A stretch of 64,000 nt of DNA from assembly GCA_964597035.1 (NCBI GenBank), contig CAZQWM010000008.1, positions 20,826-84,825 of the forward strand. The letters are read 5' to 3'. The notes under the pieces were generated by a model, which saw only the letters and a program-made list of their open reading frames with translations, made no database searches and was not told the origin of the DNA. The stretch comes from Fen-1362 sp964597035. GTDB lineage: Bacteria; Planctomycetota; Phycisphaerae; Sedimentisphaerales; Anaerobacaceae. Of this stretch, positions 1 to 8,128 are shown piece after piece. Every line of letters begins with the position of its first letter. Within the stretch, counting starts at the first letter, position 1. A program made the translations under genes and the position numbers.

Positions 1-1494
1 AACCGGCTGCAGGCTTCCTTGCTGCCGGTACCTTTTAATCTTGTCGCGCAACGTTCTGTCGCTGATGCCCAGTGCCTTTGCGGCCCTGGTCTGATTACCG
101 TCTGTTTTCTTGAGTGTTTCGAGGATGGCTCGGCGTTCCAGTTGGGCAAGCGGCACGCCCGCCAGGCCGATGTGCGGCTGTGTTGTTAAATCCGGTTGCT
201 GAACGCTGCCATCCACTAATTCCGGAAGTGGCTGCAGCTCGTTAAAAAGCCAGGATACGTCGGCTAATGATAGCGTCTCACCCACGCCGAGTATCAACGA
301 GGTCATTACGACGTTTCGCAACTGGCGGACGTTTCCAGGCCAGTGATATTTAGAGAACATCTCCATCATTGCCGGGTCCAGACGGGTTATGCGACGATGT
401 GATTGCCCCGCGTGGAGATTTATAAAATGCCAGACTAGCTCCGGCAGGTCCTCGCTTCGCTGCCGCAGTGGAGACACAATCAGACGAACTCCGCAAAGTC
501 GGTAATAAAGGTCCTGACGGAACCTCTGCCTGGCGACCTCCTGCAACAAATCCTTGTTTGTCGTGCTTATGATACGGACGTCGACTCTTATGTTTTCGTT
601 GCCGCCGACGCGCTGAAGGTCCTGCTGTTCGAGCACCCGAAGGAGCTTTGCCTGAAACCTCAAAGGCGTTTCGCTGATTTCATCGAGAAGCAATGTCCCC
701 CCGTGTGCCGACTCGAACCGCCCTTTGCGCTGGGCGTAAGCTCCCGTGAATGCTCCTTTCTCGTGTCCGAACAGCTCGCTTTCGAGCAGTGTCTCGCTAA
801 GCGCCGCACAGTTTATCTTCAAAAAAGGCCCCTGGACGCGCCTGCTGTTGTAATGCACAACGTATGATACGAGTTCTTTTCCCGTTCCGCTTTCGCCGCT
901 TATCAGAACGGGAACACTTGTCGGTGCGACTTTTCTGGCAAGGTTTACCGTCTGCATAAGCCCGGCACTTCTGCCGACGATTTTGTAAAGGCATCCGGTG
1001 CCCTCTTCGGTTGATGCAATGGTTCTTATGGGCCTGTTGGGTACGACTGTATCGAGCAGCTTTTCCAGCCGGTCGTGGTTTATCGGCTGAGGCAGGAAAT
1101 CGCGGCAGCCGGTGTGCACTGCTTTAACGGCTGTTTCGACTATCTGTTGTTGCGTGCTTCTTCCGGGCACGTCATTGCATGCAATCATAACTATAGGCAG
1201 TTCCGGCCAGAGGCTCCTGATTCTTGTTACTAATTCAAAGTTATGGTCCTTCTGCGAGGGCCTGCCGTTTTGGGCAGTTATCGTTTCCTCCGTCAGCACA
1301 AGCCCGCAGTCGTTCTTGTCCAGCAAATCGAGGGCGACTTTTTCGTCGCCGGCAACCATCGCCTGTATTGCCTTGCGGGCAAGTGTCTCCAGAACAGGCC
1401 GAATAATGTCGGGTGACTGACTTATCAGTAAAACGTTTGTTGATGGGGCTGTCCTGCCGTCTGTTTGTGAGTTTGTCGCCGATGTTTCAGTCAC
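1..1494 (-). CDS. Sigma-54-dependent activator, FlrC/NtrC type (C-terminus cut by window edge)
   Basis: An AAA+ enhancer-binding protein that remodels sigma-54 RNA polymerase, likely at the flagellar promoters in this window. It starts at a GTG at 1494 preceded by a GGGAG ribosome site, and stays open for 498 codons to base 1. Residues 20-150 form a receiver-like domain without a recognisable phospho-acceptor Asp (the equivalent strand reads GLVLTEE). Walker A is GESGTGKE (about 200-207), the sigma-54 contact loop is a canonical GAFTGA (247-252), and Walker B is GGTLLLDEIS. A Fis-type helix-turn-helix (TRAAKALGISDRTLRDKI) lies just before the edge, so only a short tail is missing. It lies 26 bp after the 320-aa TPR gene and is probably co-transcribed from the promoter at 5496-5512. 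Family certain; the flagellar target is inferred from context. Confidence 0.93.
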   Translation of the reverse strand, partial: MTETSATNSQTDGRTAPSTNVLLISQSPDIIRPVLETLARKAIQAMVAGDEKVALDLLDKNDCGLVLTEETITAQNGRPSQKDHNFELVTRIRSLWPELPIVMIACNDVPGRSTQQQIVETAVKAVHTGCRDFLPQPINHDRLEKLLDTVVPNRPIRTIASTEEGTGCLYKIVGRSAGLMQTVNLARKVAPTSVPVLISGESGTGKELVSYVVHYNSRRVQGPFLKINCAALSETLLESELFGHEKGAFTGAYAQRKGRFESAHGGTLLLDEISETPLRFQAKLLRVLEQQDLQRVGGNENIRVDVRIISTTNKDLLQEVARQRFRQDLYYRLCGVRLIVSPLRQRSEDLPELVWHFINLHAGQSHRRITRLDPAMMEMFSKYHWPGNVRQLRNVVMTSLILGVGETLSLADVSWLFNELQPLPELVDGSVQQPDLTTQPHIGLAGVPLAQLERRAILETLKKTDGNQTRAAKALGISDRTLRDKIKRYRQQGSLQPV

Positions 1495-1520
1495 TTGCAA
1501 TGCTCCCTTTGTCGTTGACT

Positions 1521-2483
1521 TTAGTGGTTAAGCTCCCGGATTAGTTTGCCGGGCTGGTCCTTCTGGTACCAATCGATAACGCTGTGCCGGGCCTTTGCGA
1601 TTTGGGCCCAGGGCGAATCAGGATGCACCCTTAAAAGCTCTGCGTAACTTTCCCGGGCGGTGTTGGGGTCGTCATGCTTGAGACAATTGCCTATCTGGAA
1701 AAGTATCCACGCCCTTTCGCCGGCCATGTTTGGGTCGTCCGCGGGTATTGAAACAAGGGCCTGTTTGTAGCATAATCCCGCCGCACGGGGCTGGCCGCTT
1801 TGAAACAGAACCTCTGCGAGTTGCAGAGGTTCTGCAACGCGGTTGGGCTCTATGACTGCTTGTCGTACCATTTGGAGCGTCTCGTCGCTCATCGATTTTG
1901 TGGACGTTTCTGACTGAGTTGGTGTTGCGTCGGATAATGGAGCTGGTTCATCAGGGGCGATGCCCGGTTCAGGTTCAGAGGTATCACTTGCTATGGCCTC
2001 GGCTGTCTCCTGAGATTGGAATCGGACGGAGTTGATTTGCGAAATCAGACGTTTTAAATCCTCGCTTTTGTCGTCGGCGGAGCTTGAATCCAGCGGGCTT
2101 ATTCTGCTTTTCCTCAGTTCCGATTCCAGTTGTTGTGCGGACGCCTCAGTGCTATTGGCGAAACTGTTCGTGTGTGGCGCTTCTTTTACGGTCGACGCCA
2201 GATTTGCTGAAAGACTATCGCCCGGCTGGGGTGCTTCAAGATTGACTGGGCCGGCGTGCACGGGCATTTGGATATTGAGCGAGTTTGATTCCCCTCCGAT
2301 TTGCGCCGAATCGACCGCCAGCAGCATGGCAGGATTAAGCTCTTCGATGCTAAACTCGTCTGCAATTGAGAGTCCGTGTAAAAAATACGCTATTATTAAC
2401 GCAAATGCGCATACTCGCAGATATCTGCCTCGGGCCGACATTTGCCCTTGCTGTGGGTCTGCATTTTTGATTATTACGTTCAT
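1521..2483 (-). CDS. TPR-containing exported or membrane-anchored protein, unknown function
   Basis: 320 aa. A hydrophobic segment at about residues 25-42 (VCAFALIIAYFLHGLSIADE) looks like a signal peptide or signal anchor, so the rest should lie outside the cytoplasm. Residues 50-210 are low-complexity and rich in Ser, Ala, Glu and Pro. The C-terminal 120 residues hold two to three TPR-like helical pairs, for example LAEVLFQSGQPRAAGLCYKQA and IGNCLKHDDPNTARESYAELL. Its ATG overlaps the stop of the upstream 970-aa TPR gene as ATGA, implying translational coupling, and a sigma-54 activator follows. No enzyme motif is visible. A scaffold or assembly role on the cell surface is possible but only inferred. 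Confidence 0.8.
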   Translation of the reverse strand: MNVIIKNADPQQGQMSARGRYLRVCAFALIIAYFLHGLSIADEFSIEELNPAMLLAVDSAQIGGESNSLNIQMPVHAGPVNLEAPQPGDSLSANLASTVKEAPHTNSFANSTEASAQQLESELRKSRISPLDSSSADDKSEDLKRLISQINSVRFQSQETAEAIASDTSEPEPGIAPDEPAPLSDATPTQSETSTKSMSDETLQMVRQAVIEPNRVAEPLQLAEVLFQSGQPRAAGLCYKQALVSIPADDPNMAGERAWILFQIGNCLKHDDPNTARESYAELLRVHPDSPWAQIAKARHSVIDWYQKDQPGKLIRELNH

Positions 2484-5392
2484 TTTTCCGTCGTATCGCT
2501 CCGGTTTGATGCCATCAGCAGCGCCAGTGCCGCCTTGTCATAATTTTGTTGCTTGCTGTAGGCCGCGGCCAGCGTTCTTGAGGCCTGCTCTTTTATCTGT
2601 GTCGAAGCCGATGATTCCATAAGTTTTGTGCAGATGGAAATGGCCTGCTGAATGTCGTTTAGTTTGAGGCACACACCGGCAAGTTCGAGTGAGACCTGAT
2701 GGGCAATGGGGCCCGGCTCAACTAATGAAAGCACCTCTGTCAGATGTGCCCTCGCACCGACGTGATTCTGTATCGCAATTTCGCATCTGGCCAACTCTAA
2801 AATTATGCTGGCTCTCAGGTGGGGCTCGGTAAGGTATTGTGCTCTTTCGGCAAGCACCGTTGTTGCGTCTTCGGCAAGCCCTATTGCGCGCAGGGTCTTG
2901 CTTTTCAGCAGCAACAGCGTTGTTACCTGTTCCTGAGAAAAGGGCCAGGAGCGTATGTTTTCGATAGCGCCGAGGGCCGCAACAAAATCATCTTGCTTAA
3001 GCTGTGCCTCCACAAGGGCCGAGACCGCGTCGATACACTGACTGCTTGATGCTGCTTTTCTTGCGGCGATATCCAGTGCCTCACAGGCCTGCTGCGTTTT
3101 GCCCAGAGCTAGATTTGCCCTGCCCAACAGAAGATAGGCCGTATAAAGCTCAGCTTCTGCGGGTTGCGACATTTGTTGTTGCCGGACGGATTGGAGATAT
3201 CGCGCAATCCATTCTGCCGCAGATTTGTAATCTTTTGTCTGATAAAAGCACTTCCCTGCCCCGAACGCGGCAGCGGCCCTTATTTCCGCTGAAAACCCGA
3301 GACTATGTGCTTTTTTGTATAGTGAGCAGGCATCGTCATATACCTCAAGTTTCATCGTTGTATCGGCGAGGTCCAGATGGGCCTGGCCAATCAGCTCGTT
3401 GTCCGGGTATTGTTCGATAAGCTGCTGGAGGTCGCTGCCGGCACCGGTGTAATTGCGCAGGGCTGACTTGAGCCGGCTTGAACGCAACAGAGCACAAGGT
3501 GCCAGTGGCGTTTGTGAATAACGATTAGCTACCAGTTTGTATTCGGCGATTGCCTCCACCACCTGCCCCCTGCTTGCCTGCAGGACTCCGAGTGCAAAGT
3601 GAGCGTTTGTCACACGCGGGTCGTCGTTGTATATCAGCAGCCAGTTTCTCCATAGCCATATCGCATGTTCGCTGAGCATCCGTGTATGTTCGGACAACGA
3701 TGAATACTCTGTTGGGTCGGTTACAATTACGGTCCCGGCTTCGTCAATAAGTGCAAGCAGCCCGACAGTTCCGGCGGTGGTTGTTACTATCTGCTCGGTT
3801 GTCGCCGCGGTTAAATATACCGTAACGGAGCGGTTTCGCAGATGCGATTGCTGCCCGGCTCCACTTGTACCTTCGCTCTGCCACGCCCATTTGACGTCAA
3901 TTCCGGAATTGGCGGCGAATCTCGCCATTAGCTCCTCGATACTTGGTCCGTTGCAGACCACGGACCAGCGGCTCAGTGTTCCCGTTCGTTCGGCCGATGA
4001 AACCTGCGGGGCCAACAGCCCACTGTTTAGCCGTTCGATACCCGAATTCAAAAGGGCCGTTAGCTCGGTTTCGTTGAGTCCTGCCAGTGGGTCTTCGTCC
4101 GTCGGGTGGAACCATAGCTGGTCCGGCAGCTCGCTATCTGCGTCGCATAGCGACAGCACTTGTCTTGTCAGCGCCTCGGCGACGACAAAAAGACAGTCTC
4201 GCTCCAGCTCAAGTGCCCATTCATGCTCGGTCGTCAACACGCCGGTCAGTGCGATGGTCTTGTATGCATTTGTCCGGGCCTTGAGGTACTGACCTGATTC
4301 GAGTTCGAGCAGCGAGCAGTGGAAATTTGCAAGCGTCCTTACAACTACCGAACTGCTTTTAGCGGCTTCTCTGAACAATTTACCGGCCCGGTCGAGCTTC
4401 ATTTGCTTCTCAAGACAAAGGGCCATTCGCAGCTTGAGAAAGTCCTTCATCAGTTCGAAGTCCCCACCGTAGAGATTCAGGTACAAGCGCTCATAGCTGC
4501 GGCACGCCGCTTCATAATCGCCGCCCGCGTAATAACTCTCGGTGGTCTGGAGAGATACCGCCTCGGTCTGCACAACATCAGAAGATGAAGGTTCTATTAT
4601 GTGCCTGTCCTGGTTTCCCTGTTCGGTTGCCAACCTGTTCGCGTCTGCAGTTGCCGGAAATTCCTGTTCCGCATATACCGGATATGGCACTCGTTGCACG
4701 GGTGGGGAGTGGAAAATCGAATAGCTCAAAAGTCCTGCACTAATAAGGATGCTGATGATAAGAACAAGTTGCACTAATGAGAATATGCGGCTGCGAGAGT
4801 GCTTCAGGACAGGTTCGCTGTCTGTAATTGCGGCCTCGGTGGGCTCAGGGCCGGTGTAGCTTATTTCCGCAGTCTCCTCCGCAGCAATCTCCTCTGTTTC
4901 CTTGGTATCTATAGCCGGCTGTGTGGCAACAATATCTTCACTAGGCGGTTCAATTTGCATCGCGGGCTGTAATGGACTGTCCGTTTCTGCGCCCGAGTCT
5001 TCCATTTCTCCGCCCGCGGACACGTCGGTGGGCATATCGGTAGTGTCGGCAGGTTCGTTTGCCGGCTGCTCGGCAGTCTCACTCGAAACCGCTGGCTGTA
5101 TGGCTGGTTCCGTGGTAACCTCTTCGGTCTTGGCGGGAGTATCTACCGGTGTATCAGTTGCGGTGTCCGATTCGTTTGGTGGGTGCTTTATAGCTTCACT
5201 GGGCCGCTCAGGTTGCGCAGCCGCTTCTGCGGTTTCGGCTTTGACCTGCGAAGATGCATCCTTGGGAACCTCGGTTTCGACCGGTAACTTGTTCTGCGGC
5301 TCAACAGGTTTTTCACTCCCTGCCGGTGCCTTGGCTGCCGGGCTCTTGCGGGTTTTTTTTCTTCGCGTTACTTTTTTCTTACGCTCTACCAT
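2480..5392 (-). CDS. Large single-pass membrane protein with STN-like domain and TPR arrays
   Basis: 970 aa. A basic N-terminus (KKKVTRRKKTRKS) leads into about 170 residues of Glu/Pro/Thr/Ala-rich disordered sequence, then one transmembrane helix at about 203-226 (LVQLVLIISILISAGLLSYS). The remainder is probably periplasmic. Residues about 270-410 carry TPR-like helices. Residues about 475-560 resemble an STN/secretin-N fold (VTVYLTAATTEQIVTTTAG, then AGTVIVTDP). Residues about 590-960 are further TPRs. This topology, with a cytoplasmic disordered tail and a periplasmic solenoid, suits a scaffold at an envelope machine. It is the first gene after a sigma-54 promoter and is coupled to a second TPR gene and an activator. 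The link to the flagellum is by promoter class and neighbourhood only. Confidence 0.82.
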   Translation of the reverse strand: MVERKKKVTRRKKTRKSPAAKAPAGSEKPVEPQNKLPVETEVPKDASSQVKAETAEAAAQPERPSEAIKHPPNESDTATDTPVDTPAKTEEVTTEPAIQPAVSSETAEQPANEPADTTDMPTDVSAGGEMEDSGAETDSPLQPAMQIEPPSEDIVATQPAIDTKETEEIAAEETAEISYTGPEPTEAAITDSEPVLKHSRSRIFSLVQLVLIISILISAGLLSYSIFHSPPVQRVPYPVYAEQEFPATADANRLATEQGNQDRHIIEPSSSDVVQTEAVSLQTTESYYAGGDYEAACRSYERLYLNLYGGDFELMKDFLKLRMALCLEKQMKLDRAGKLFREAAKSSSVVVRTLANFHCSLLELESGQYLKARTNAYKTIALTGVLTTEHEWALELERDCLFVVAEALTRQVLSLCDADSELPDQLWFHPTDEDPLAGLNETELTALLNSGIERLNSGLLAPQVSSAERTGTLSRWSVVCNGPSIEELMARFAANSGIDVKWAWQSEGTSGAGQQSHLRNRSVTVYLTAATTEQIVTTTAGTVGLLALIDEAGTVIVTDPTEYSSLSEHTRMLSEHAIWLWRNWLLIYNDDPRVTNAHFALGVLQASRGQVVEAIAEYKLVANRYSQTPLAPCALLRSSRLKSALRNYTGAGSDLQQLIEQYPDNELIGQAHLDLADTTMKLEVYDDACSLYKKAHSLGFSAEIRAAAAFGAGKCFYQTKDYKSAAEWIARYLQSVRQQQMSQPAEAELYTAYLLLGRANLALGKTQQACEALDIAARKAASSSQCIDAVSALVEAQLKQDDFVAALGAIENIRSWPFSQEQVTTLLLLKSKTLRAIGLAEDATTVLAERAQYLTEPHLRASIILELARCEIAIQNHVGARAHLTEVLSLVEPGPIAHQVSLELAGVCLKLNDIQQAISICTKLMESSASTQIKEQASRTLAAAYSKQQNYDKAALALLMASNRSDTTEK

Positions 5393-5495
5393 CGTTTTAA
5401 TAGCAAATGACCCAGCTCGGCCAGTCTCCGTTTTACGCCGGTTGCTGTTGAAATTGCGAGCCAGCGGCCCTTAAGCTTTTTTATGGTGGAATAGG

Positions 5496-5512
5496 TGCAA
5501 CAGCTATGCCAA
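5496..5512 (-). promoter_or_regulatory. Sigma-54 (-24/-12) promoter for the TPR/activator operon
   Basis: Read on the minus strand the site is TTGGCATAGCTGTTGCA. The GG (5510-5509) and GC (5498-5497) are exactly ten bases apart, as the sigma-54 consensus requires. Predicted transcription start is near 5485, giving a leader of about 90 nt before the ATG at 5392. The rest of the 283-bp gap to the second activator holds nothing else I can assign. Confidence 0.75.
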
Positions 5513-5675
5513 CTACACTTGGTTGCCGTTTCAGGCGTTGAAATTGCCGATTACCGGCGTAGAACCCCGTTTTTTTACTGTTAGAGGAAGTTTTTGCATC
5601 TTTAAGGTGTCAGGATTCTAAACGGCCCGATGGATTTTCTTACAGCTACTTAGGCGGACCATTCCTACTTTCGCC

Positions 5676-7118
5676 TCAGCCGGCGTATACGGCTTCAGAT
5701 ACGGCAAGATTGGAAGATTCGTCTTCAGGGGGTCTGGGGATGTAGGTGCCTCTTTGAATATTATGCTGTTTTACCTTGGCATACAGCGTGGCGCGAGTTA
5801 TGCCCAGCAAAGCAGCCGCCTTGGTCTTCTGCCAGCCACTTTCCTGTAGAGCACGCGCAATAAGCTCACGTTCCGCCTTCTCGAGCGAGAAATTCTGGAT
5901 GCTGCTGGTGGCAGTCATAGTTAGGCCGGTTCCAGGCGTCTCGAAAGGGTCTTCAGATTCAATCATGATACTGCTTAGCCCGATTTTTTCGGTGTTCTCA
6001 AGCAATATTGCCCGTTCGATTACGTTACGAAGCTCACGGACATTGCCTGGCCAGTTATGCTTTTCCAGTGCCTCCAGGGCCATTTGGGTAAGTGCAGTGA
6101 TATTGCCTGCCTTTGCCGGGCAGACCGTTGATGTCTTTATGAAGTATTCGGTTAATAGCCGGATGTCGTCTTTTCGGTCGGAAGACCTCAGCGCAGTAAT
6201 AGCGATAGGGAATATGTTCAGCCGATAGTAAAGGTCTCGACGGAAGCGATTGGCCTTGACCTCCTCTCTAAGGTTGCGATTGCTCGATGCGATTATTGTG
6301 GCTTTGCAGGTCAAATCCGCGGTGCCGCCGACCTTTCTGAAGGTCTTTTCCTGTAAGACACGGAGAAGTTTCGCCTGCAGCTCCAGTGGCATCTCACTGA
6401 TTTCGTCGAGAAAGATTGTGCCCTCGCCGGCCAGTTCGAGTAGGCCCGTTTTGTCCCTGTCGGCACCGGTGAAGCAGCCCTTAACGTGCCCGAACAGCTC
6501 GCTTTCGAGCAGGGTAGCCGTCAGCGCAGCGCAATTGACGGCGACAAATTTCTCATTTGGATGACGAAGAGTGTGAACAGCTTTGGCGGCCAGTTCCTTT
6601 CCAGTTCCTGTTTCACCGGTTATTAACACGGGATTGCAGTTACTGCCGGCAACAAGTCTTATCATTTTCAACGTGTTGAGGATGGCTTTGCTTTTGCCGG
6701 CCATTGAAACCGATATAGCAAGCTCGTCGCCGAAAAAACAATTCTCGCTGCTATCGCCGGAACGTTGCCCAAAACGAATTTCATTAAGTATCTCACTCAA
6801 CCGGTTATCGTCGCAGGGATGGGACAGGTAGTAAGGCGCCGTGACCTTCTTAAGCTGTTCAAACCAGGCAGGTGGGTTGCTGTTACTGCCTATGACCAAA
6901 GAAGCGATTCGCGAGATTTTATCGGTCCGTAATAAGAGCAAGTCGATTTCTGCCGGCTTGAGAAGGTCATCGAGAAGAATAAGATCAGGAGCAACAGTTT
7001 CGAGTATGTCAGTGGCCTCGGCGGCGTCGTCTGCTACGAACACCTCCTCCGCGATACGGCGCGCGAACTGATGGAGTTGAGTTTGCCTGCTCAGTACAAC
7101 AACTCTGCGGAGAACCAT
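5676..7118 (-). CDS. Sigma-54-dependent activator with variant GCFTGA loop
   Basis: 480 aa, three-domain NtrC/FlrC architecture. Residues 1-115 are a receiver-like domain: LILLD (Asp50) sits at the usual acceptor position, but the N-terminal acidic pair is missing and the usual C-terminal Lys is replaced (LSHPCD), so normal phosphorylation is doubtful. Walker A is GETGTGKE (168-175), the sigma-54 loop is GCFTGA (214-219) instead of GAFTGA, Walker B is GTIFLDEIS (233-241), followed by RRDLYYRLNIF. A Fis-type HTH occupies 413-452. The gene stands alone and diverges from the flgD operon, so it is a good candidate regulator of that sigma-54 promoter. No clear ribosome site precedes the ATG at 7118. 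Confidence 0.95.
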   Translation of the reverse strand: MVLRRVVVLSRQTQLHQFARRIAEEVFVADDAAEATDILETVAPDLILLDDLLKPAEIDLLLLRTDKISRIASLVIGSNSNPPAWFEQLKKVTAPYYLSHPCDDNRLSEILNEIRFGQRSGDSSENCFFGDELAISVSMAGKSKAILNTLKMIRLVAGSNCNPVLITGETGTGKELAAKAVHTLRHPNEKFVAVNCAALTATLLESELFGHVKGCFTGADRDKTGLLELAGEGTIFLDEISEMPLELQAKLLRVLQEKTFRKVGGTADLTCKATIIASSNRNLREEVKANRFRRDLYYRLNIFPIAITALRSSDRKDDIRLLTEYFIKTSTVCPAKAGNITALTQMALEALEKHNWPGNVRELRNVIERAILLENTEKIGLSSIMIESEDPFETPGTGLTMTATSSIQNFSLEKAERELIARALQESGWQKTKAAALLGITRATLYAKVKQHNIQRGTYIPRPPEDESSNLAVSEAVYAG

Positions 7119-7681
7119 TTGTTAATTTGCATAATCAGTGTTGTCCCCCACGGTTCAATTGGGTGTCCCCATAGATGTCCGGTAAATCGACACTTTTGTG
7201 TAACCTTCTTTAATTTTTATTGGACGGACTCATAATATCCTGAGCCCTCGATTTGTTTTACTAACAGGTTCACAAAGTGTGCTTAGAGCAGATCTTTTAA
7301 TGTATGATGAAGATGCGTGTAGGTCCTTGATTTTTATGGGACTTCAATATCACAGATCTGTTTATCGGACGCTTGGGGATTAAGAAATTTCTCTTTTGAA
7401 CTTCGTTTTTTTCGTTTTCATATCGAAAGGCAGGCGGCAGATTTTTCCGCTCAGGAAGTAATCTCCGCGGTAATTTACTTAATGATGTCTGTTACCTCGA
7501 ATCTATGTTAGCGGGATGAGGATGTTGTGTGTTCATAACATATTCTGCTGCAAACAGTTATGAGTGAAGCGGAGAATCCTCAATTAAGTTTGGCACGGCG
7601 GTTGCTTAGTAATTTGTTCAGTCCGGCTTGCCAGCGATAGCATCAAAGGTTTTGAGTATGAATTTGACGGAGAACTGAACA
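7119..7681. other. Divergent intergenic control region
   Basis: 563 bp without a gene, between the sigma-54 activator (leftward) and flgD (rightward). It holds the consensus sigma-54 promoter at 7590-7606. About 30-55 bp upstream of its -24 element is an inverted repeat, CATAAC (7534-7539) and GTTATG (7557-7562), which could bind an activator. CAGATCT occurs twice (about 7290 and 7353). No convincing sigma-70 promoter for the leftward gene was identified. Confidence 0.6.
7590..7606 (+). promoter_or_regulatory. Sigma-54 (-24/-12) promoter of the flgD-flgL operon
   Basis: The site reads TTGGCACGGCGGTTGCT, essentially a perfect match to TGGCACG-N4-TTGCW. GG at 7592-7593 and GC at 7604-7605 have the required ten-base spacing. 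Predicted start near 7617 gives a leader of about 65 nt before flgD. All genes from flgD to flgL follow with small gaps, so this promoter probably drives about 11.7 kb of rod, hook and ring genes. Confidence 0.9.
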
Positions 7682-8095
7682 ATGGCTGATTCGAGTACGG
7701 TGACGAGCGCAAGTCAGATTCAGATGGATTATATGAATCTTCTTGTCGCACAACTGCAGAATCAAAATCCTCTTGAACCGATGGACAATAACGAGATGGC
7801 CTCGCAGCTTGCTCAACTTTCACAACTGGGCCAGCTCGAATCTCTTGGCAGCAGCTTTAAGGAGGTAATGGCTAACACTCAGCGCAGTTATGCCAATTCA
7901 CTCATCGGAAGAAATGTGACTTTCTTCGCGGAAAATGAAGTTACTGGTGAGTTGGAGAAACTAAACGGGAGCGTCGATTCGGTTTTCAATGACCCGGAAA
8001 CCAGAGATTGCCTTTTGGGCGTGATCGTCGGAGAAGGTGACCTGGCCCAGGAATACACGCTCGGACTCGCTGCCGTCGTTCTGGTCCAGAGCTGA
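7682..8095 (+). CDS. flgD: FlgD, hook-capping protein (short form)
   Basis: FlgD caps the growing hook and is needed for FlgE polymerisation. The 137-aa protein begins with the diagnostic N-terminal signature: YMNLLVAQLQNQNPLEPMD, then ASQLAQLSQLGQLE. After it there is only about 60 residues of beta-rich sequence ending VVLVQS. Many FlgD proteins are 200 residues or longer and carry extra FlgD-Tudor and Ig-like domains, so this is a reduced version. GGAG lies nine bases before the ATG. First gene of the sigma-54 operon, followed by flgE after 33 bp. Confidence 0.95.
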   Translation: MADSSTVTSASQIQMDYMNLLVAQLQNQNPLEPMDNNEMASQLAQLSQLGQLESLGSSFKEVMANTQRSYANSLIGRNVTFFAENEVTGELEKLNGSVDSVFNDPETRDCLLGVIVGEGDLAQEYTLGLAAVVLVQS

Positions 8096-8128
8096 AACTG
8101 AAAATTAAGATATAAGGAGAAGCCGAAA

